Below, one piece after another: positions 25,217 to 35,348 of a DNA stretch of 64,000 nt. Location: NCBI GenBank assembly GCA_022821085.1, contig JAJEEG010000007.1:62001-126000 (forward strand). Reading direction: 5' to 3'. Position numbers and translations under genes: made by a program. Position 1 is the stretch's first letter, and every line of letters starts with the position of its first letter. This DNA is from Candidatus Latescibacterota bacterium (GTDB lineage Bacteria; JAAXHH01). The notes beneath the pieces are model-generated. The model made no database searches and was not told the DNA's origin. It saw only the letters and a list, made by a program, of their open reading frames with translations.

Positions 25217-26428
25217 ATGCCCGCTATTCGTCCCCCTTCCCGAAAACTGGATCGCATCGCACCCTCCGCGACTACCGTACTCAACGAACGGGCCATCGCG
25301 ATGAAACGCGAAGGCGTCGAGGTCTTCAATTTCGCCGTGGGCGAACCGGACTTCCCCACGCCGGACCATATCAAGGAAGCCGGCATGGCCGCGATCCGGG
25401 ACAACATCACCCGGTACACGCCCGCGACCGGCATCCTGGACCTCAAGGAAGCGATCTGCCGCAAGCTGGCCCGGGACAACGGGCTCGAATACGCACCGAG
25501 CCAGATCGCGACGACCTCCGGGGGCAAGCACGCCCTCTACAACCTGCTCTACGTGATCTGCGACGAAGGCGACGAAGTCCTCGTCCCGGCGCCCTACTGG
25601 GTCAGTTATCCCGAGATGGTGAAACTGGCCGGCGCCGCTCCGGTGGTGCTGGACACGGGGCCAGACACCTCTTTCAAGGTGACGGCTGGCCAGGTGCGGT
25701 CCGCGATTACGCCGAAGACCAAGGCCCTCATGCTCAACACCCCGTCCAATCCCACGGGCATGGTGTACACGCGGGACGAACTCGCGGCCATCGCCGAAGT
25801 CGTCCTGGATGCGGGGATATACGTCATTACCGACGAACTGTACGAGAAGATCCTTTATGACGGCCATCGACACGTAAGCATCGCAGCCCTCCATCCGCGG
25901 ATGAAGGAACAGGCGCTGGTGGTCAACGGGCTGTCCAAGGCGTACGCCATGACCGGATGGCGCCTGGGATACGCCGCCGGTCCCGCCGAGGTGATGGACC
26001 TGGTCGTGAAATTCCAGGGCCAGACCGTCATGCATCCGAGCGCCATCACGCAGCACGCCGCCGTTACCGCGCTTACTGGCCCCGAGGACTTCCTGCCGCC
26101 CATGGTCAAGGCATTCGACCGCCGCCGGAACTACATCATGGGAAGGCTGAACAACATGGAAGGCGTCACGTGCGCCCGGCCCGGCGGCGCGTTCTACGTG
26201 TTCCCGGACATGTCGGCCCATACGGGCCGCAGACGGCCCGACGGACGCCCTATCGAAGGATCGCTGGACCTTGCCATGTACCTGCTGGAGGCGTACCAGG
26301 TGATCTCGGCGCCAGGCGCCGCTTTCGGAACGGAAGGGTGCCTGCGGTTTTCCTACGCCACCACCCTGGACGTTATCGAAAGGGGCATGGACCGGGTAGA
26401 GGAGGGGCTGTCGTCCCTGGCGGGATGA
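25217..26428 (+). CDS. Class I/II PLP-dependent aminotransferase (aspartate aminotransferase-like)
   Basis: A 403-residue fold-type I aminotransferase of the thermophilic-type AspAT group. Family marks: NFAVGEPDFPTPDHI, ATTSGGKHALYN, LNTPSNPTGMVY, the VITDELYEKILYDG aspartate/tyrosine pair, and NGLSKAYAMTGWRLGY, which holds the PLP lysine (SKAYAMTGWR). Near the C-terminus it has the arginine-bearing LRFSYATTLD. It likely moves an amino group from aspartate or a related amino acid to 2-oxoglutarate. No strong Shine-Dalgarno precedes the ATG. Confidence 0.93.
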   Translation: MPAIRPPSRKLDRIAPSATTVLNERAIAMKREGVEVFNFAVGEPDFPTPDHIKEAGMAAIRDNITRYTPATGILDLKEAICRKLARDNGLEYAPSQIATTSGGKHALYNLLYVICDEGDEVLVPAPYWVSYPEMVKLAGAAPVVLDTGPDTSFKVTAGQVRSAITPKTKALMLNTPSNPTGMVYTRDELAAIAEVVLDAGIYVITDELYEKILYDGHRHVSIAALHPRMKEQALVVNGLSKAYAMTGWRLGYAAGPAEVMDLVVKFQGQTVMHPSAITQHAAVTALTGPEDFLPPMVKAFDRRRNYIMGRLNNMEGVTCARPGGAFYVFPDMSAHTGRRRPDGRPIEGSLDLAMYLLEAYQVISAPGAAFGTEGCLRFSYATTLDVIERGMDRVEEGLSSLAG

Positions 26429-26475
26429 CCGGCCGCGAAGCTAAAGCGGCCATCTTTCTAACACACGGCGGATTC

Positions 26476-27651
26476 ATGGAGAACTCGAAAACCGCGCTTC
26501 CGGATTACCGGCGTCTTTTCAGCAGGATCGACGAAAAAGGGCTCGCCCGGATCCTGGAACTCGCCCTCGATCGTCAATTGATCGTCAAACTGCTGCACAT
26601 CTGCGGTCTGGTCCGGGACGGTCGGGACCTGGCGACTACGGCGATGCATACGCTCGCCGCGTAGCTCGCCGGGGACTGCTTCGAACGGGAAGTCTCCGCC
26701 GCGCAGGTCATCCGGACCCTGGTTCAAACCAGTTCCCGGGAGATCGACCAGATCGGCAAATCGCCCCCCGAAGGCATCAATTCCCTGTTGAGCGACCGGA
26801 CCGACGCCTATACCCGTGAGTGCGGGCGGATGACCTTCGCCATGTTGCTGGATGAACGGGAGGCAGTTTACGCGCCGGCTATCGAACGCCTGAACCGGAT
26901 ACCGGCCTTTCAACCCCGGTCAGGCGTATCGGAGGAGACGGCGTCCCCCTACCTTCGGGACGAACCGGCCCTGAACGGCGGGCCGGAGGACGACCGCCGG
27001 ATGGAGGACGCCCGCCCGATGGAGGATGCCGACCCGGCGTTGATCGAAGCCCGCCGGTACGGCGCGGACCTGGAAAAACGGAATCGGGTCCTGGAAGACC
27101 GTGTCAGGGAGATGCAGCGTCGCATCGAACGGATCAGTGAAGAAGGCGGTGCGGAATCTGAACGGGTAGCCCTCTTCATCGACGTGCAGAACATGTGGTA
27201 TGCCGCCCGGCAACAGCACGGGATTGCGGCACGGGTGGATTTCGAGAAACTCATGCAGGCCGCCGTGAACGATCGCCGGCTGATACGTGCCTACGCCTAC
27301 GTGATCCAGACCCCGGAGGTGGACCAGAGCGGATTCGTGACCATGCTTGAACAATTCAGTTACGAGGTGAAGCGGAAGGACCTCCGCAGGCGCAGCGACG
27401 GTTCGGCGAAAGGCGACTGGGACATGGAGATGGCCATCGACATGATCAGAATGGCCGAGAAGGTCGACGTCGTCATCCTGGCCAGCGGCGACGGAGATTT
27501 CGTGTCGCTGATCCAGCTGCTCAAGGAACTGGGGCCGCGCGTGGAGGTGTTTTCCTTTCCGCACAACACGGCGCGGGACCTGATGGAAACCGCGGACCAC
27601 TACCATCCCATCGACGCATCGCTGCTGATCGATATGGACCCGGCCCGCTAA
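26476..27651 (+). pseudogene. NYN-domain (LabA/DUF88-like) protein interrupted by an in-frame TAG
   Basis: One frame runs from ATG 26476 to TAA 27649-27651 with a single in-frame TAG at 26662-26664 (codon 63). Both sides look like real protein: an N-terminal helical region, then a coiled-coil-like segment and a C-terminal NYN (PIN-like) domain from about residue 230 with ALFIDVQNMWYAAR, KGDWDMEMAIDMI and ILASGDGDFVSLI. These are LabA/DUF88-type predicted RNA nucleases. The stop may be a mutation, a sequencing error or read-through. If translation restarts downstream, only the NYN part would be made. TAG is used as a true stop elsewhere in the window, so global recoding is unlikely. Confidence 0.6.
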
Positions 27652-27695
27652 AGTCGTCAGGAAATCCGATACATCGTTTATACATGGAGGAACAA

Positions 27696-28619
27696 ATGGT
27701 AAAGATCGGCATTGTCGGTGCGGGAAACGTGGGGGCGACCGCTGCGCTGTACGCCGCGCAGAAGGAACTGGGCGATATCGCCCTGATCGACGTCGTCGAC
27801 GGGATCCCGCAGGGCAAGGGACTGGACATGATGGAAGCCGGACCCGTTCTGGGCTATGATTCGGCGATAGAAGGCTCCAACGATTTCGCGGCCCTGGAAG
27901 GCGCGGCCCTCGTGGTGGTTACCGCCGGCCTGGCCCGCAAGCCTGGCATGGACCGGCTCGACCTGCTGAAGAAGAACGCGGAGATCATCACGTCGGTGAC
28001 CGAAAACATCGTGAAGTACGCGCCGGATGCCCAGATCCTGATGGTCAGCAACCCGCTGGACGTCATGACCTATGTCGCCCTCAAGGTGTCGGGGTACGGA
28101 CGGAAGCGCGTCTACGGACAGGCCGGCGTGCTCGACTGCGCCCGTTACCGGTCCTTCGTCGCCATGGAACTCGGCGTATCCATGGAGGACACGCAGGCGA
28201 TCATTCTCGGCGGGCACGGCGACACCATGGTGCCCATCCCGCGGTACACCACGGTTTCCGGCATACCCATCACCGAGCTGCTGTCCCGGGAGGCCATCGA
28301 CCGCATCGTGCAGCGGACCCGCGACGGCGGCGCGGAGATCGTCAACTACCTCAAGACGGGCAGCGCCTACTACGCCCCGGCGGCGTCCGTCGTCCAGATG
28401 GTGGAATCCGTCCTGAAGGGCAAGAACCGCGTGCTGCCCGCCTCGGTCATGCTGGAAGGCGAGTACGGACTGCGGGATGTCTGCGTGGGAGTGCCCGTGA
28501 AGCTGGGCAGCGAGGGCATCGAGGAAGTAATCGAACTGAAACTTTCGGACGACGAACGGGCGGCGCTGCGTGCTTCCGCCTCAGTGTACCAGGAGAGCCT
28601 GGACGAACTGGGCATATAA
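27696..28619 (+). CDS. mdh: Malate dehydrogenase
   Basis: A 307-residue LDH/MDH superfamily enzyme of the [LDH-like] MDH group. The NAD-binding IGIVGAGNVGATA, the catalytic ILGGHGDTMVP histidine, the substrate arginine in TAGLARKPGM, and NPLDVMTY all point to malate dehydrogenase. The upstream ATG at 27684 lies in a weaker context than the ATG at 27696, which follows GGAGGAAC. It oxidises malate to oxaloacetate. icd follows 45 bases downstream, so the two TCA genes may be cotranscribed. Confidence 0.95.
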   Translation: MVKIGIVGAGNVGATAALYAAQKELGDIALIDVVDGIPQGKGLDMMEAGPVLGYDSAIEGSNDFAALEGAALVVVTAGLARKPGMDRLDLLKKNAEIITSVTENIVKYAPDAQILMVSNPLDVMTYVALKVSGYGRKRVYGQAGVLDCARYRSFVAMELGVSMEDTQAIILGGHGDTMVPIPRYTTVSGIPITELLSREAIDRIVQRTRDGGAEIVNYLKTGSAYYAPAASVVQMVESVLKGKNRVLPASVMLEGEYGLRDVCVGVPVKLGSEGIEEVIELKLSDDERAALRASASVYQESLDELGI

Positions 28620-28664
28620 AACCTATCACATCATGGAAACCCGACGGAGGAGGAAGAAAGCGAC

Positions 28665-29894
28665 ATGGCTGTAAAACCACCCGCTGGTGGAAAGCACATT
28701 ACCATCGATGACAAGGGCGTGCTCAACGTCCCGGACCAACCGGTCATTCCGTTCATCGAAGGCGACGGCACGGGACCGGATATCTGGAAGACGGCCCAGC
28801 GCGTTTTCGACGCCGCCGTCGACAAGGCGTACGGCGGAGACCGGCGCATCGCGTGGCACGAGGTGCTGGCAGGAGAAAAAGCCTTCAACCTTACGGGCAG
28901 TTGGCTTCCGGATGAAACGGTAGATAGTTTCCGGGAATACCTGGTGGGTATCAAGGGACCGCTGACCACGCCCGTGGGGGGCGGCATCCGCAGCCTGAAC
29001 GTGGCGCTGCGCCAGATCCTCGACCTGTACGTATGCCTGCGGCCGGTACGCTGGTTCACCGGCGTGCCCAGTCCGGTGCGACATCCCGAGATGGTGGACA
29101 TGGTCATCTTCCGCGAGAATACGGAGGACGTGTACGCCGGGAAGGAACAGGAGGCCTACAGCGACGAGGCCGCCAGGCTGATCGCATTCTGCAGGGAACA
29201 GTTCGGGTGGGAAATCCGGTCCGATTCGGGCATCGCCGTCAAGCCGGTGAGCGAGACCGGCAGCAAGCGGTTGATCCGCGCGGCGGTCGAGTACGCCATC
29301 GCGCGGAACCGCAAGAGCGTCACCCTGGTGCACAAGGGCAACATCCAGAAGTTCACGGAAGGCGCATTCCAGAAATGGGGATACGAACTCGCGAAGGAGG
29401 AATACCCGGACCGGCTGGTCAGCTGGGACGAATGCGGGGGCGACGTGCCGGAGGGCAAGATCCTGGTCAAGGACGCCATCGCCGACATCTTCCTGCAGCA
29501 GATCCTGACCCGTCCCGACGAGTTCGACGTCATCGCCACCATGAATCTGAACGGCGATTATATTTCCGACGCGCTGGCCGCCCAGGTGGGCGGTATCGGT
29601 ATCGCGCCGGGCGGCAACATCAACTACAAGACCGGACACGCCGTGTTCGAAGCGACCCACGGCACGGCGCCGAAATACGCGGGCCAGGACAAGGTCAACC
29701 CGGGTTCCGTCATCCTTTCCGGCGAACTGATGCTGCGCTATCTCGGCTGGGACGAAGCGGCCGACCTGATCATACAGGGCATCGAAAAAGCCATAGGGGG
29801 CCGGATCGTGACGTACGATTTCGCCCGCCTGATGGACGGCGCGCAGGAAGTCAAGTGCTCGGCTTTCGGCACCGCCATCATCGAGCGGATGTAG
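28665..29894 (+). CDS. icd: NADP-dependent isocitrate dehydrogenase
   Basis: A 409-residue ICDH. Family blocks: [45 protein letters not shown], and the substrate-binding [12 protein letters not shown] and [18 protein letters not shown]. The pattern is the monomer-per-chain, bacterial homodimeric type, likely NADP-linked. A run of GGAGGAGG before the ATG is a strong ribosome binding site. It catalyses oxidative decarboxylation of isocitrate to 2-oxoglutarate. Length is normal. Confidence 0.96.
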   Translation: MAVKPPAGGKHITIDDKGVLNVPDQPVIPFIEGDGTGPDIWKTAQRVFDAAVDKAYGGDRRIAWHEVLAGEKAFNLTGSWLPDETVDSFREYLVGIKGPLTTPVGGGIRSLNVALRQILDLYVCLRPVRWFTGVPSPVRHPEMVDMVIFRENTEDVYAGKEQEAYSDEAARLIAFCREQFGWEIRSDSGIAVKPVSETGSKRLIRAAVEYAIARNRKSVTLVHKGNIQKFTEGAFQKWGYELAKEEYPDRLVSWDECGGDVPEGKILVKDAIADIFLQQILTRPDEFDVIATMNLNGDYISDALAAQVGGIGIAPGGNINYKTGHAVFEATHGTAPKYAGQDKVNPGSVILSGELMLRYLGWDEAADLIIQGIEKAIGGRIVTYDFARLMDGAQEVKCSAFGTAIIERM

Positions 29895-29969
29895 GCCACC
29901 GGCGACACGCCCATTCGACCAGGCGCATATTCGACCAGGCGCGGGCGACCGGATCTTCGGATATCCCTC

Positions 29970-30986
29970 ATGTTCGTCGACTTCGCGAGAATCCACGTAA
30001 AGGCCGGGCGCGGCGGCAACGGCTGCTGCAGCTTCCGCCGTGAGAAGAACGTGCCGCGGGGCGGGCCGGACGGGGGCCACGGCGGCGACGGGGGCCATGT
30101 CGTCCTGCAGGTCGACCCGGGCAAGCGCACGCTGCTCGACTTCCAGTTCCAGCACCTGTACCGGGCCCGGAACGGTACCCACGGACAGGGCAAGGACATG
30201 CACGGCCGGAACGCCCCGGACCTGGTCATCGGCGTCCCCCCCGGGACCATCGTCAAGGACCGGGAGTCCGGCTCGGTGGTTTCCGACATGGTCGGAGAGG
30301 ACCAGACCCTGGTCATCGCCCGGGGAGGCCATGGCGGCCGCGGCAACTCGGCCTTCGCCACGTCCACCAACCGGGCGCCCCGGCGCTGGGAGGAGGGCAA
30401 GCCGGGCGAAGAACGCCAGCTGGAACTCGAACTGAAGCTGATCGCCGACGTGGGGCTGGTCGGTCATCCGAACGCGGGCAAATCCACCCTGCTGTCGCGT
30501 CTGTCCGCCGTCAGGCCCAAGATCGCCGACTATCCCTTCACCACCCTCGAACCCAACCTGGGCATCGTCAAGCTGGGAGACTACGACCGCTTCGTCCTGG
30601 CGGACATCCCCGGCCTGATCGAGGGCGCCCACGCGGGCAAGGGACTCGGACACCAGTTCCTACGGCACATCGAGCGGACCCGGATCCTCGTCTTCCTGCT
30701 CGACGCGAGCCAGCCCGATCCCTTGCACGACTACGAAGTGCTCGTCAACGAACTCCGCCAGTTCAATCCCGTACTCCTCTCCCGCCCCGCCCTGATCGTC
30801 TTCTCCAAGCTGGACCTGATCGTGGACCGTTCCGTCCTGGACGGCCTCGTCGTGGATCCCGACCGCGCGAAGCACGCGGGCCAGCGCAACAACCCCGTGC
30901 TGGCGATCTCATCCGCCACCGGAGAAGGCCTCCCCGAACTCCTCGGAGAGATCGGTCAGATTCTTCACGAGATCGGACCCGCCTAG
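29970..30986 (+). CDS. obgE: Obg/CgtA GTPase
   Basis: A 338-residue Obg. The N-terminal Gly-rich OBG fold (FVDFARIHVKAGRGGNG, GGPDGGHGGDGG) is followed by a GTPase domain with the P-loop GLVGHPNAGKSTL, the DIPGLIEGAH switch and SKLD as NKxD variant. It acts in 50S ribosome assembly and stress control. No C-terminal OCT extension is present. The ATG has no strong Shine-Dalgarno, but the N-terminal sequence fits family starts. Confidence 0.96.
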   Translation: MFVDFARIHVKAGRGGNGCCSFRREKNVPRGGPDGGHGGDGGHVVLQVDPGKRTLLDFQFQHLYRARNGTHGQGKDMHGRNAPDLVIGVPPGTIVKDRESGSVVSDMVGEDQTLVIARGGHGGRGNSAFATSTNRAPRRWEEGKPGEERQLELELKLIADVGLVGHPNAGKSTLLSRLSAVRPKIADYPFTTLEPNLGIVKLGDYDRFVLADIPGLIEGAHAGKGLGHQFLRHIERTRILVFLLDASQPDPLHDYEVLVNELRQFNPVLLSRPALIVFSKLDLIVDRSVLDGLVVDPDRAKHAGQRNNPVLAISSATGEGLPELLGEIGQILHEIGPA

Positions 30987-31104
30987 CCTGACTAATCTCA
31001 ATGAACCGCGTCGGACGGTGCTATGCGCCGACGGGTTCCCGGTTAGTCTCGTAACCTGCACTAAATGGCTGTCCCCTGGGGGCTTGTCTATGGAGGACTC
31101 GCCT

Positions 31105-32220
31105 ATGGCGGACCTGTCTATGACGGACCTGGCATCCTGGCTGACCCTTGCGCGCGTGCCGGGCGTGGGCGCGTCGCGGTTCCACGCGCTGTTGCGCAGG
31201 TTCGGGTCGCCCTACGCGGCCCTTTCCGCCACCGTGGACGAACTGGCCGAGACCGAGGGCGTTGGACCGCAGATCGCCCGGGCGGTACACGGCCACCGGG
31301 ACGAGGCCTTCGTCGACCGCCAGCTGCGCCTGCTCGATCGGCACGACGCGCGCATCGTCACCTTCCGCGACCGGGACTATCCCGAACGGCTGCTCGAGAT
31401 CTACGATCCGCCGCCGCTGCTCTTCGTTTCCGGCGGCTGGGAAGCGGAGGACGAGCAGTCCATCGCCATCGTGGGTACGCGGTTTACCTCCGCCTATGGC
31501 CGAAAGATGGCCGAGTCCTTCAGCGCGGAACTGTGTTCATACGGGTTCACCATCGTGAGCGGCCTGGCGCGGGGCGTGGACACGCTCGCCCACCGGACCG
31601 CGTTGCGCGGCAACGGCCGCACGGTGGCGGTGCTGGGTTCGGGCCTCGACCGGCCGTACCCCGCGGAGAACCGCAAGCTGATGGCATCTATCCGGGAACA
31701 TGGCGCCGTGATGACGGAGCACCCCTTCGGAACCGGGCCGGACGCCGTCCATTTCCCCCAGCGCAACCGGATCATCAGCGGCGCCACCCTGGGAACCATC
31801 GTGGTCGAGGCCGGCAAGCGCAGCGGAGCGCTGATCACCGCGCGCTTCGCCCTGGACCAGGGCCGTGAGGTCTTTGCCGTGCCCGGTTCCCTGGACGCCG
31901 CCGGCAGCGTGGGGGTGAACCGGCTGATCAAGGACGGCACGGCCAAGCTGATCCAGCGGGTCGAGGACGTGATCGACGAACTGGCGCCCCGGCTGGGCTT
32001 CGAACCGACCCGGTCGGGACCGGAACCGGCCGGTCCGGCTTTCGATCTGCCGCCCGAGGAGGCATCCATGTACGGCCAGGTCACCTCGGATCCCAAGCAC
32101 ATCGACCACCTGGCGTCCGCCCTGTCCCTTACGTCCTCCCAGGCGCTCGGCGTCCTGCTGGCCCTCGAACTGAAAGGCGCGGTGCGGCAACTTCCGGGCA
32201 TGATGTTCGTAAGATCCTGA
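31105..32220 (+). CDS. dprA: DNA-processing protein DprA
   Basis: A 371-residue DprA/Smf. It has the N-terminal HhH/SAM-like region (LARVPGVGASRFHALL, ETEGVGPQIA), the Rossmann DprA core with IAIVGTRFTSAYG and SGLARGVDTLAH, VLGSGLDRPYPAEN, the FPQRNRIISG and AGKRSGALITARFALDQGREVFAVPG blocks, and a C-terminal winged-helix tail. It loads RecA on transforming single-stranded DNA. The ATG at 31105 follows GGAGG with 8-base spacing, so the longer frame from 31018 is not used. It fits with the comEA-like gene nearby. Confidence 0.95.
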   Translation: MADLSMTDLASWLTLARVPGVGASRFHALLRRFGSPYAALSATVDELAETEGVGPQIARAVHGHRDEAFVDRQLRLLDRHDARIVTFRDRDYPERLLEIYDPPPLLFVSGGWEAEDEQSIAIVGTRFTSAYGRKMAESFSAELCSYGFTIVSGLARGVDTLAHRTALRGNGRTVAVLGSGLDRPYPAENRKLMASIREHGAVMTEHPFGTGPDAVHFPQRNRIISGATLGTIVVEAGKRSGALITARFALDQGREVFAVPGSLDAAGSVGVNRLIKDGTAKLIQRVEDVIDELAPRLGFEPTRSGPEPAGPAFDLPPEEASMYGQVTSDPKHIDHLASALSLTSSQALGVLLALELKGAVRQLPGMMFVRS

Positions 32221-32281
32221 CCTCTTCCGGGCCGCCTTCCGGGCCGCCGCCCGCCCATGGTTATTTCCCTGGTTATTTAGG

Positions 32282-32311
32282 TTGACACGCCCCGCTCTCC
32301 CGATGTTACAT
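32282..32311 (+). promoter_or_regulatory. Possible promoter for rfaE2
   Basis: TTGACA at 32282-32287 and TTACAT at 32306-32311 are 18 bases apart and lie about 45 bases before the rfaE2 ATG. The -10 is weak. Confidence 0.35.
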
Positions 32312-32357
32312 CAAGGACAACTCGTTCGAATCGCCAATATGTACGCTGTGGCCGGTT

Positions 32358-32852
32358 ATGCACAATCAGCAGACCCGCGGTAAACTCCTCGAACGCGCTG
32401 AACTTGCGGCGGCCGTGGAGCGCGCGCGCCAGGAAGGCGCCATTGTCGTATTCACGAACGGTTGCTTCGACCTGCTCCATCCGGGCCATGTCCATCTCCT
32501 GCAGACCGCGCGATCATACGGCGACCTGCTCATCGTGGCCATAAACACCGACGCGTCCGTCCGGGCGATCAAGGACGAGGGCCGGCCAATCTACGGCGAA
32601 TCGGAACGGGCCTACATGCTCGGCGCCCTGGCCTGCGTGGACCATGTGGTCCTCTTTAGCGAGCCGACGCCCATTCCGCTGCTCAACCTGCTCAAGCCGG
32701 ACGTCCTGGTCAAAGGAGGTCACTACGGTCACGAGGAAGTGGTGGGCTGGGACGTGGTGGAAGCCTACGGCGGCCGCGTGGAAAGAGTGCCCGTGCTGGA
32801 CGGGATGTCCACGTCGGGCACGATAGAACGTATCACCGGAAAGGGAACTTAA
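32358..32852 (+). CDS. rfaE2: D-glycero-beta-D-manno-heptose 1-phosphate adenylyltransferase
   Basis: A 164-residue nucleotidyltransferase equal to the C-terminal half of HldE. It shows VVFTNGCFDLLHPGHVHLL (HxGH motif), INTDASVRAIK, and LVKGGHYG near the end; the tail has SGTIERI, typical of RfaE domain II. It makes ADP-heptose for the lipopolysaccharide core, which implies an outer membrane. The TAA stop overlaps the next ATG by one base. Confidence 0.93.
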   Translation: MHNQQTRGKLLERAELAAAVERARQEGAIVVFTNGCFDLLHPGHVHLLQTARSYGDLLIVAINTDASVRAIKDEGRPIYGESERAYMLGALACVDHVVLFSEPTPIPLLNLLKPDVLVKGGHYGHEEVVGWDVVEAYGGRVERVPVLDGMSTSGTIERITGKGT

Positions 32853-33157
32853 TGCCTGAAACACGCCAGAAACTGCTGGTGCTTTACCTGCGGACCCCCG
32901 ACCTGCACGCCGGCGTCGTGGCCTGGTCCGAATTCGACGGCACTTCGGCCGCCGACGAACGCCACACATCGGGGGATGCCGCGGACTCGGGCGGCGCCAC
33001 GGATCCGCCCTACGGGTCGGTGGTGGACGCCATGCGGGACGGCTGGCGGGTCGTCCAGTTTCCCCAGCAATACCCGGCTTATCCGGGCACGGAATACCAG
33101 GTGTCCTATCTCAAGTACGAGTACATACTCGAAAAAATGGAGGTGGTCGATGGCTGA
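32852..33157 (+). CDS. Hypothetical protein between rfaE2 and the PhyH gene
   Basis: A 101-residue protein with the start overlapping the rfaE2 stop. It begins with a hydrophobic strand (KLLVLYLRTP) followed by a variable Gly/Ala/Asp-rich stretch and ends with VSYLKYEYILEKMEVVDG. The C-terminal end overlaps the start of the next gene. It looks like a small alpha/beta protein; I do not recognise the family. Tight packing supports it as a real gene. Confidence 0.55.
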   Translation: MPETRQKLLVLYLRTPDLHAGVVAWSEFDGTSAADERHTSGDAADSGGATDPPYGSVVDAMRDGWRVVQFPQQYPAYPGTEYQVSYLKYEYILEKMEVVDG

Positions 33158-33953
33158 CAACACCCATCTATTGAATTCGAAGCAAATGGCGCGGTTCGTC
33201 GCGGAGGGGTATCTCCGTTTCGACGAACTGGTGCCCGACGAGCTGAACCGGGCGGTGAAGGAGGAAATGGACAACCAGGCCATCCCCCGGGAAGAAGCTG
33301 GATCGCCCCTGAGCGCCATCTGGCCGGACGCGGCCGTGGGACGCGTTTTTCGGCTTCCGGAGATCGAAGGCATCATCCACAGTCTGGTCGGACCGGATCC
33401 TCTTTACGACCACCACGCCGTGCACACTGTAGCGGCAGGCCACCACTTCGGACAGCACTGGCACGCTGACGCGATCATCGACACGCGGCTGCACTTCGAC
33501 ATCCAGTTCATGTATTTCGCCCATGACACGCCCCGGGAGATGGGGGGCACGCTGATCCTTCCCGGCAGCCACTACCGCCGCATCAGCGAATCCGACATCG
33601 CCCGGTACCACAACTTCGTGGGCCAGGTGCCGATGATCTGCAAGGCCGGGACGGTGATCGTGCTCCATCACGGCATGTGGCACTGCGCCCAGCCGAATCG
33701 CACCGACGAGATGCGGTACATGTTCAAGCTGCGCCTTAATCCGACAGTCAGGCAGCTCCGGCTTTGGAACACGGAGGACATCGACGATCCGGAAGTCAGC
33801 CATATCCTGAGCACGAACCAGCCGTGGCACGGGAACGAGGAACGCATCGAGCATGTCAACCGGATCCACTTCTGGCGGTTCCTGACCGGCGACGACCAGT
33901 TCGACAACCACTACTGGCTGAGCCGGATCGAAAACGAACCCGAACTGGTGTGA
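33150..33953 (+). CDS. Phytanoyl-CoA dioxygenase (PhyH) family protein
   Basis: A 267-residue Fe(II)/2-oxoglutarate dioxygenase of the PhyH family. The HxD iron-binding pair is in GQHWHADAII, the distal histidine in IVLHHGMWHCAQPN, and the 2-oxoglutarate arginine in RTDEMRYMFKLRL. The ATG at 33150 follows GGAGG and overlaps the previous gene by eight bases. It should hydroxylate an aliphatic or polyketide-type substrate; the target is unknown. No signal peptide is visible, so it is cytoplasmic. Confidence 0.88.
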   Translation: MADNTHLLNSKQMARFVAEGYLRFDELVPDELNRAVKEEMDNQAIPREEAGSPLSAIWPDAAVGRVFRLPEIEGIIHSLVGPDPLYDHHAVHTVAAGHHFGQHWHADAIIDTRLHFDIQFMYFAHDTPREMGGTLILPGSHYRRISESDIARYHNFVGQVPMICKAGTVIVLHHGMWHCAQPNRTDEMRYMFKLRLNPTVRQLRLWNTEDIDDPEVSHILSTNQPWHGNEERIEHVNRIHFWRFLTGDDQFDNHYWLSRIENEPELV

Positions 33954-33992
33954 TCACCCGGTCCTTGTTTCCAACTCGACGAAAACGCGTTC

Positions 33993-35348
33993 ATGACCAC
34001 GGGTAACCTGCGCCGACAACTGGGAATCTGGCCGACTACGGCCATGGTGATCAGCGGGATGATCGCCGTGGGGATCTTCCTGGTGCCCGCCGGGATGGCC
34101 AAGTCGCTGGGATCGCCCCTGCTGCTGCTCGTCATCTGGCTGGCCATGGCCGGAATGGCCCTTTGCGGATCGCTATGTTTCGGGGAACTGGCCTCCCGAT
34201 ATCCTCAGGCGGGCGGAGGATACGTCTATCTCCGGGAGGCCTACGGCACGCCGACGGCCTTTCTGTACGGGTGGATGTCCCTGATGGTACTGGACCCGGG
34301 CATCACGGCGACCCTGGCGACCGGGATGGCGAGCTACGCGGGCCATATCTACCCGATGGATCCGGTCGCGATGAAGCTGCTGGCCATCGCCGTGCTGATC
34401 GTCCTCACGGGCGTAAACATCTACGGCGTGCGCATCGGCGCCTGGATCATCGTCCTGCTGACCGTGTTCAAGGTCGGGGTGCTCGCGGTCATCTCCCTCC
34501 TGGGGTTCGGACTGGGACTCGGCGACTGGTCGAACTTTACGCCCTTCGTGGAGCGGCCGGCGGATTCCGGTCCGCTGTTCGGCGCCCTGGCCGGCGGCAT
34601 CGTGGGGGCCTTCTTCGCCTTCGCCGGCTGGTGGGACCTGAACAAGGTGGCCGGTGAAATCAAGGACCCGGCGCGCACCCTGCCCCGGGCGCTGCTGCTG
34701 GCCGTAGGCATCGTCGCGTTGACCTATATCGCCACCAGCGCCGTCTTCATGTACCTCGTACCCGTATCCCAGGTCACCAGCGACGAGACCTTCGCGGCCC
34801 AGGCCGGCGAGGTGCTCTTCGGACGCAGCGGCGGAATCCTGTTCTCCTCCGTGGTCATCCTGTCCATCGTCGGCAGCCTGACCGGACTGCTGCTCATGGC
34901 GCCGAGGGTTTATTTCGCCATGGCCAGGGACGGCGTCTTCCTCCGCTTCGCCGGCGCGGTCCATCCCGCCTTCGGCACGCCTTACCGCGCGATCGCCATC
35001 CAGGGCGGGCTGGCTTCGCTGCTGGTGTGGCTGGGGACCTTCAGCCAGATTCTGGATTACTTCATCTTCGTGGCCGTACTGTTCATCGCGCTCACCGTGG
35101 CGGGCCTGTTCGTGGTACGCCGCCGGTCCGCCGAGACGCCTCCCTACCGGACCCCCTTCTATCCCGTCACCCCGGTGCTGTTCCTGATCCTCGCCGCGGT
35201 CCTGCTCGTGCTGCTCTTCGGCAACAGTCCCGTGCAGGCCCTGCTCGGCGTCGGCGTGACGGTCCTGGGGATACCGGTGTACTTTCTCGTATTCAGAAAC
35301 CAAACCGCGCAGCAAAGATCGTCAGGAGAAGACCATGGCCTGGATTAA
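33993..35348 (+). CDS. APC-family amino acid permease
   Basis: A 451-residue polytopic membrane protein with about twelve hydrophobic segments. It starts with IWPTTAMVISGMIAVGIFLVPAGMA, the substrate-binding first segment of APC transporters (GxG in VGIF), and has FGELASRYPQAGGGYVYLREAYG, the conserved consensus loop. It imports or exchanges amino acids or amines across the inner membrane. The 3' end overlaps the AhpD-family gene by 14 bases, so the two are cotranscribed. No strong Shine-Dalgarno is visible before the ATG. Confidence 0.92.
   Translation: MTTGNLRRQLGIWPTTAMVISGMIAVGIFLVPAGMAKSLGSPLLLLVIWLAMAGMALCGSLCFGELASRYPQAGGGYVYLREAYGTPTAFLYGWMSLMVLDPGITATLATGMASYAGHIYPMDPVAMKLLAIAVLIVLTGVNIYGVRIGAWIIVLLTVFKVGVLAVISLLGFGLGLGDWSNFTPFVERPADSGPLFGALAGGIVGAFFAFAGWWDLNKVAGEIKDPARTLPRALLLAVGIVALTYIATSAVFMYLVPVSQVTSDETFAAQAGEVLFGRSGGILFSSVVILSIVGSLTGLLLMAPRVYFAMARDGVFLRFAGAVHPAFGTPYRAIAIQGGLASLLVWLGTFSQILDYFIFVAVLFIALTVAGLFVVRRRSAETPPYRTPFYPVTPVLFLILAAVLLVLLFGNSPVQALLGVGVTVLGIPVYFLVFRNQTAQQRSSGEDHGLD

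Noticed and set aside
28626-30653. A 675-codon minus-strand open frame across icd and obgE
   Set aside because: It crosses two confidently identified plus-strand genes and has no coherent domain.
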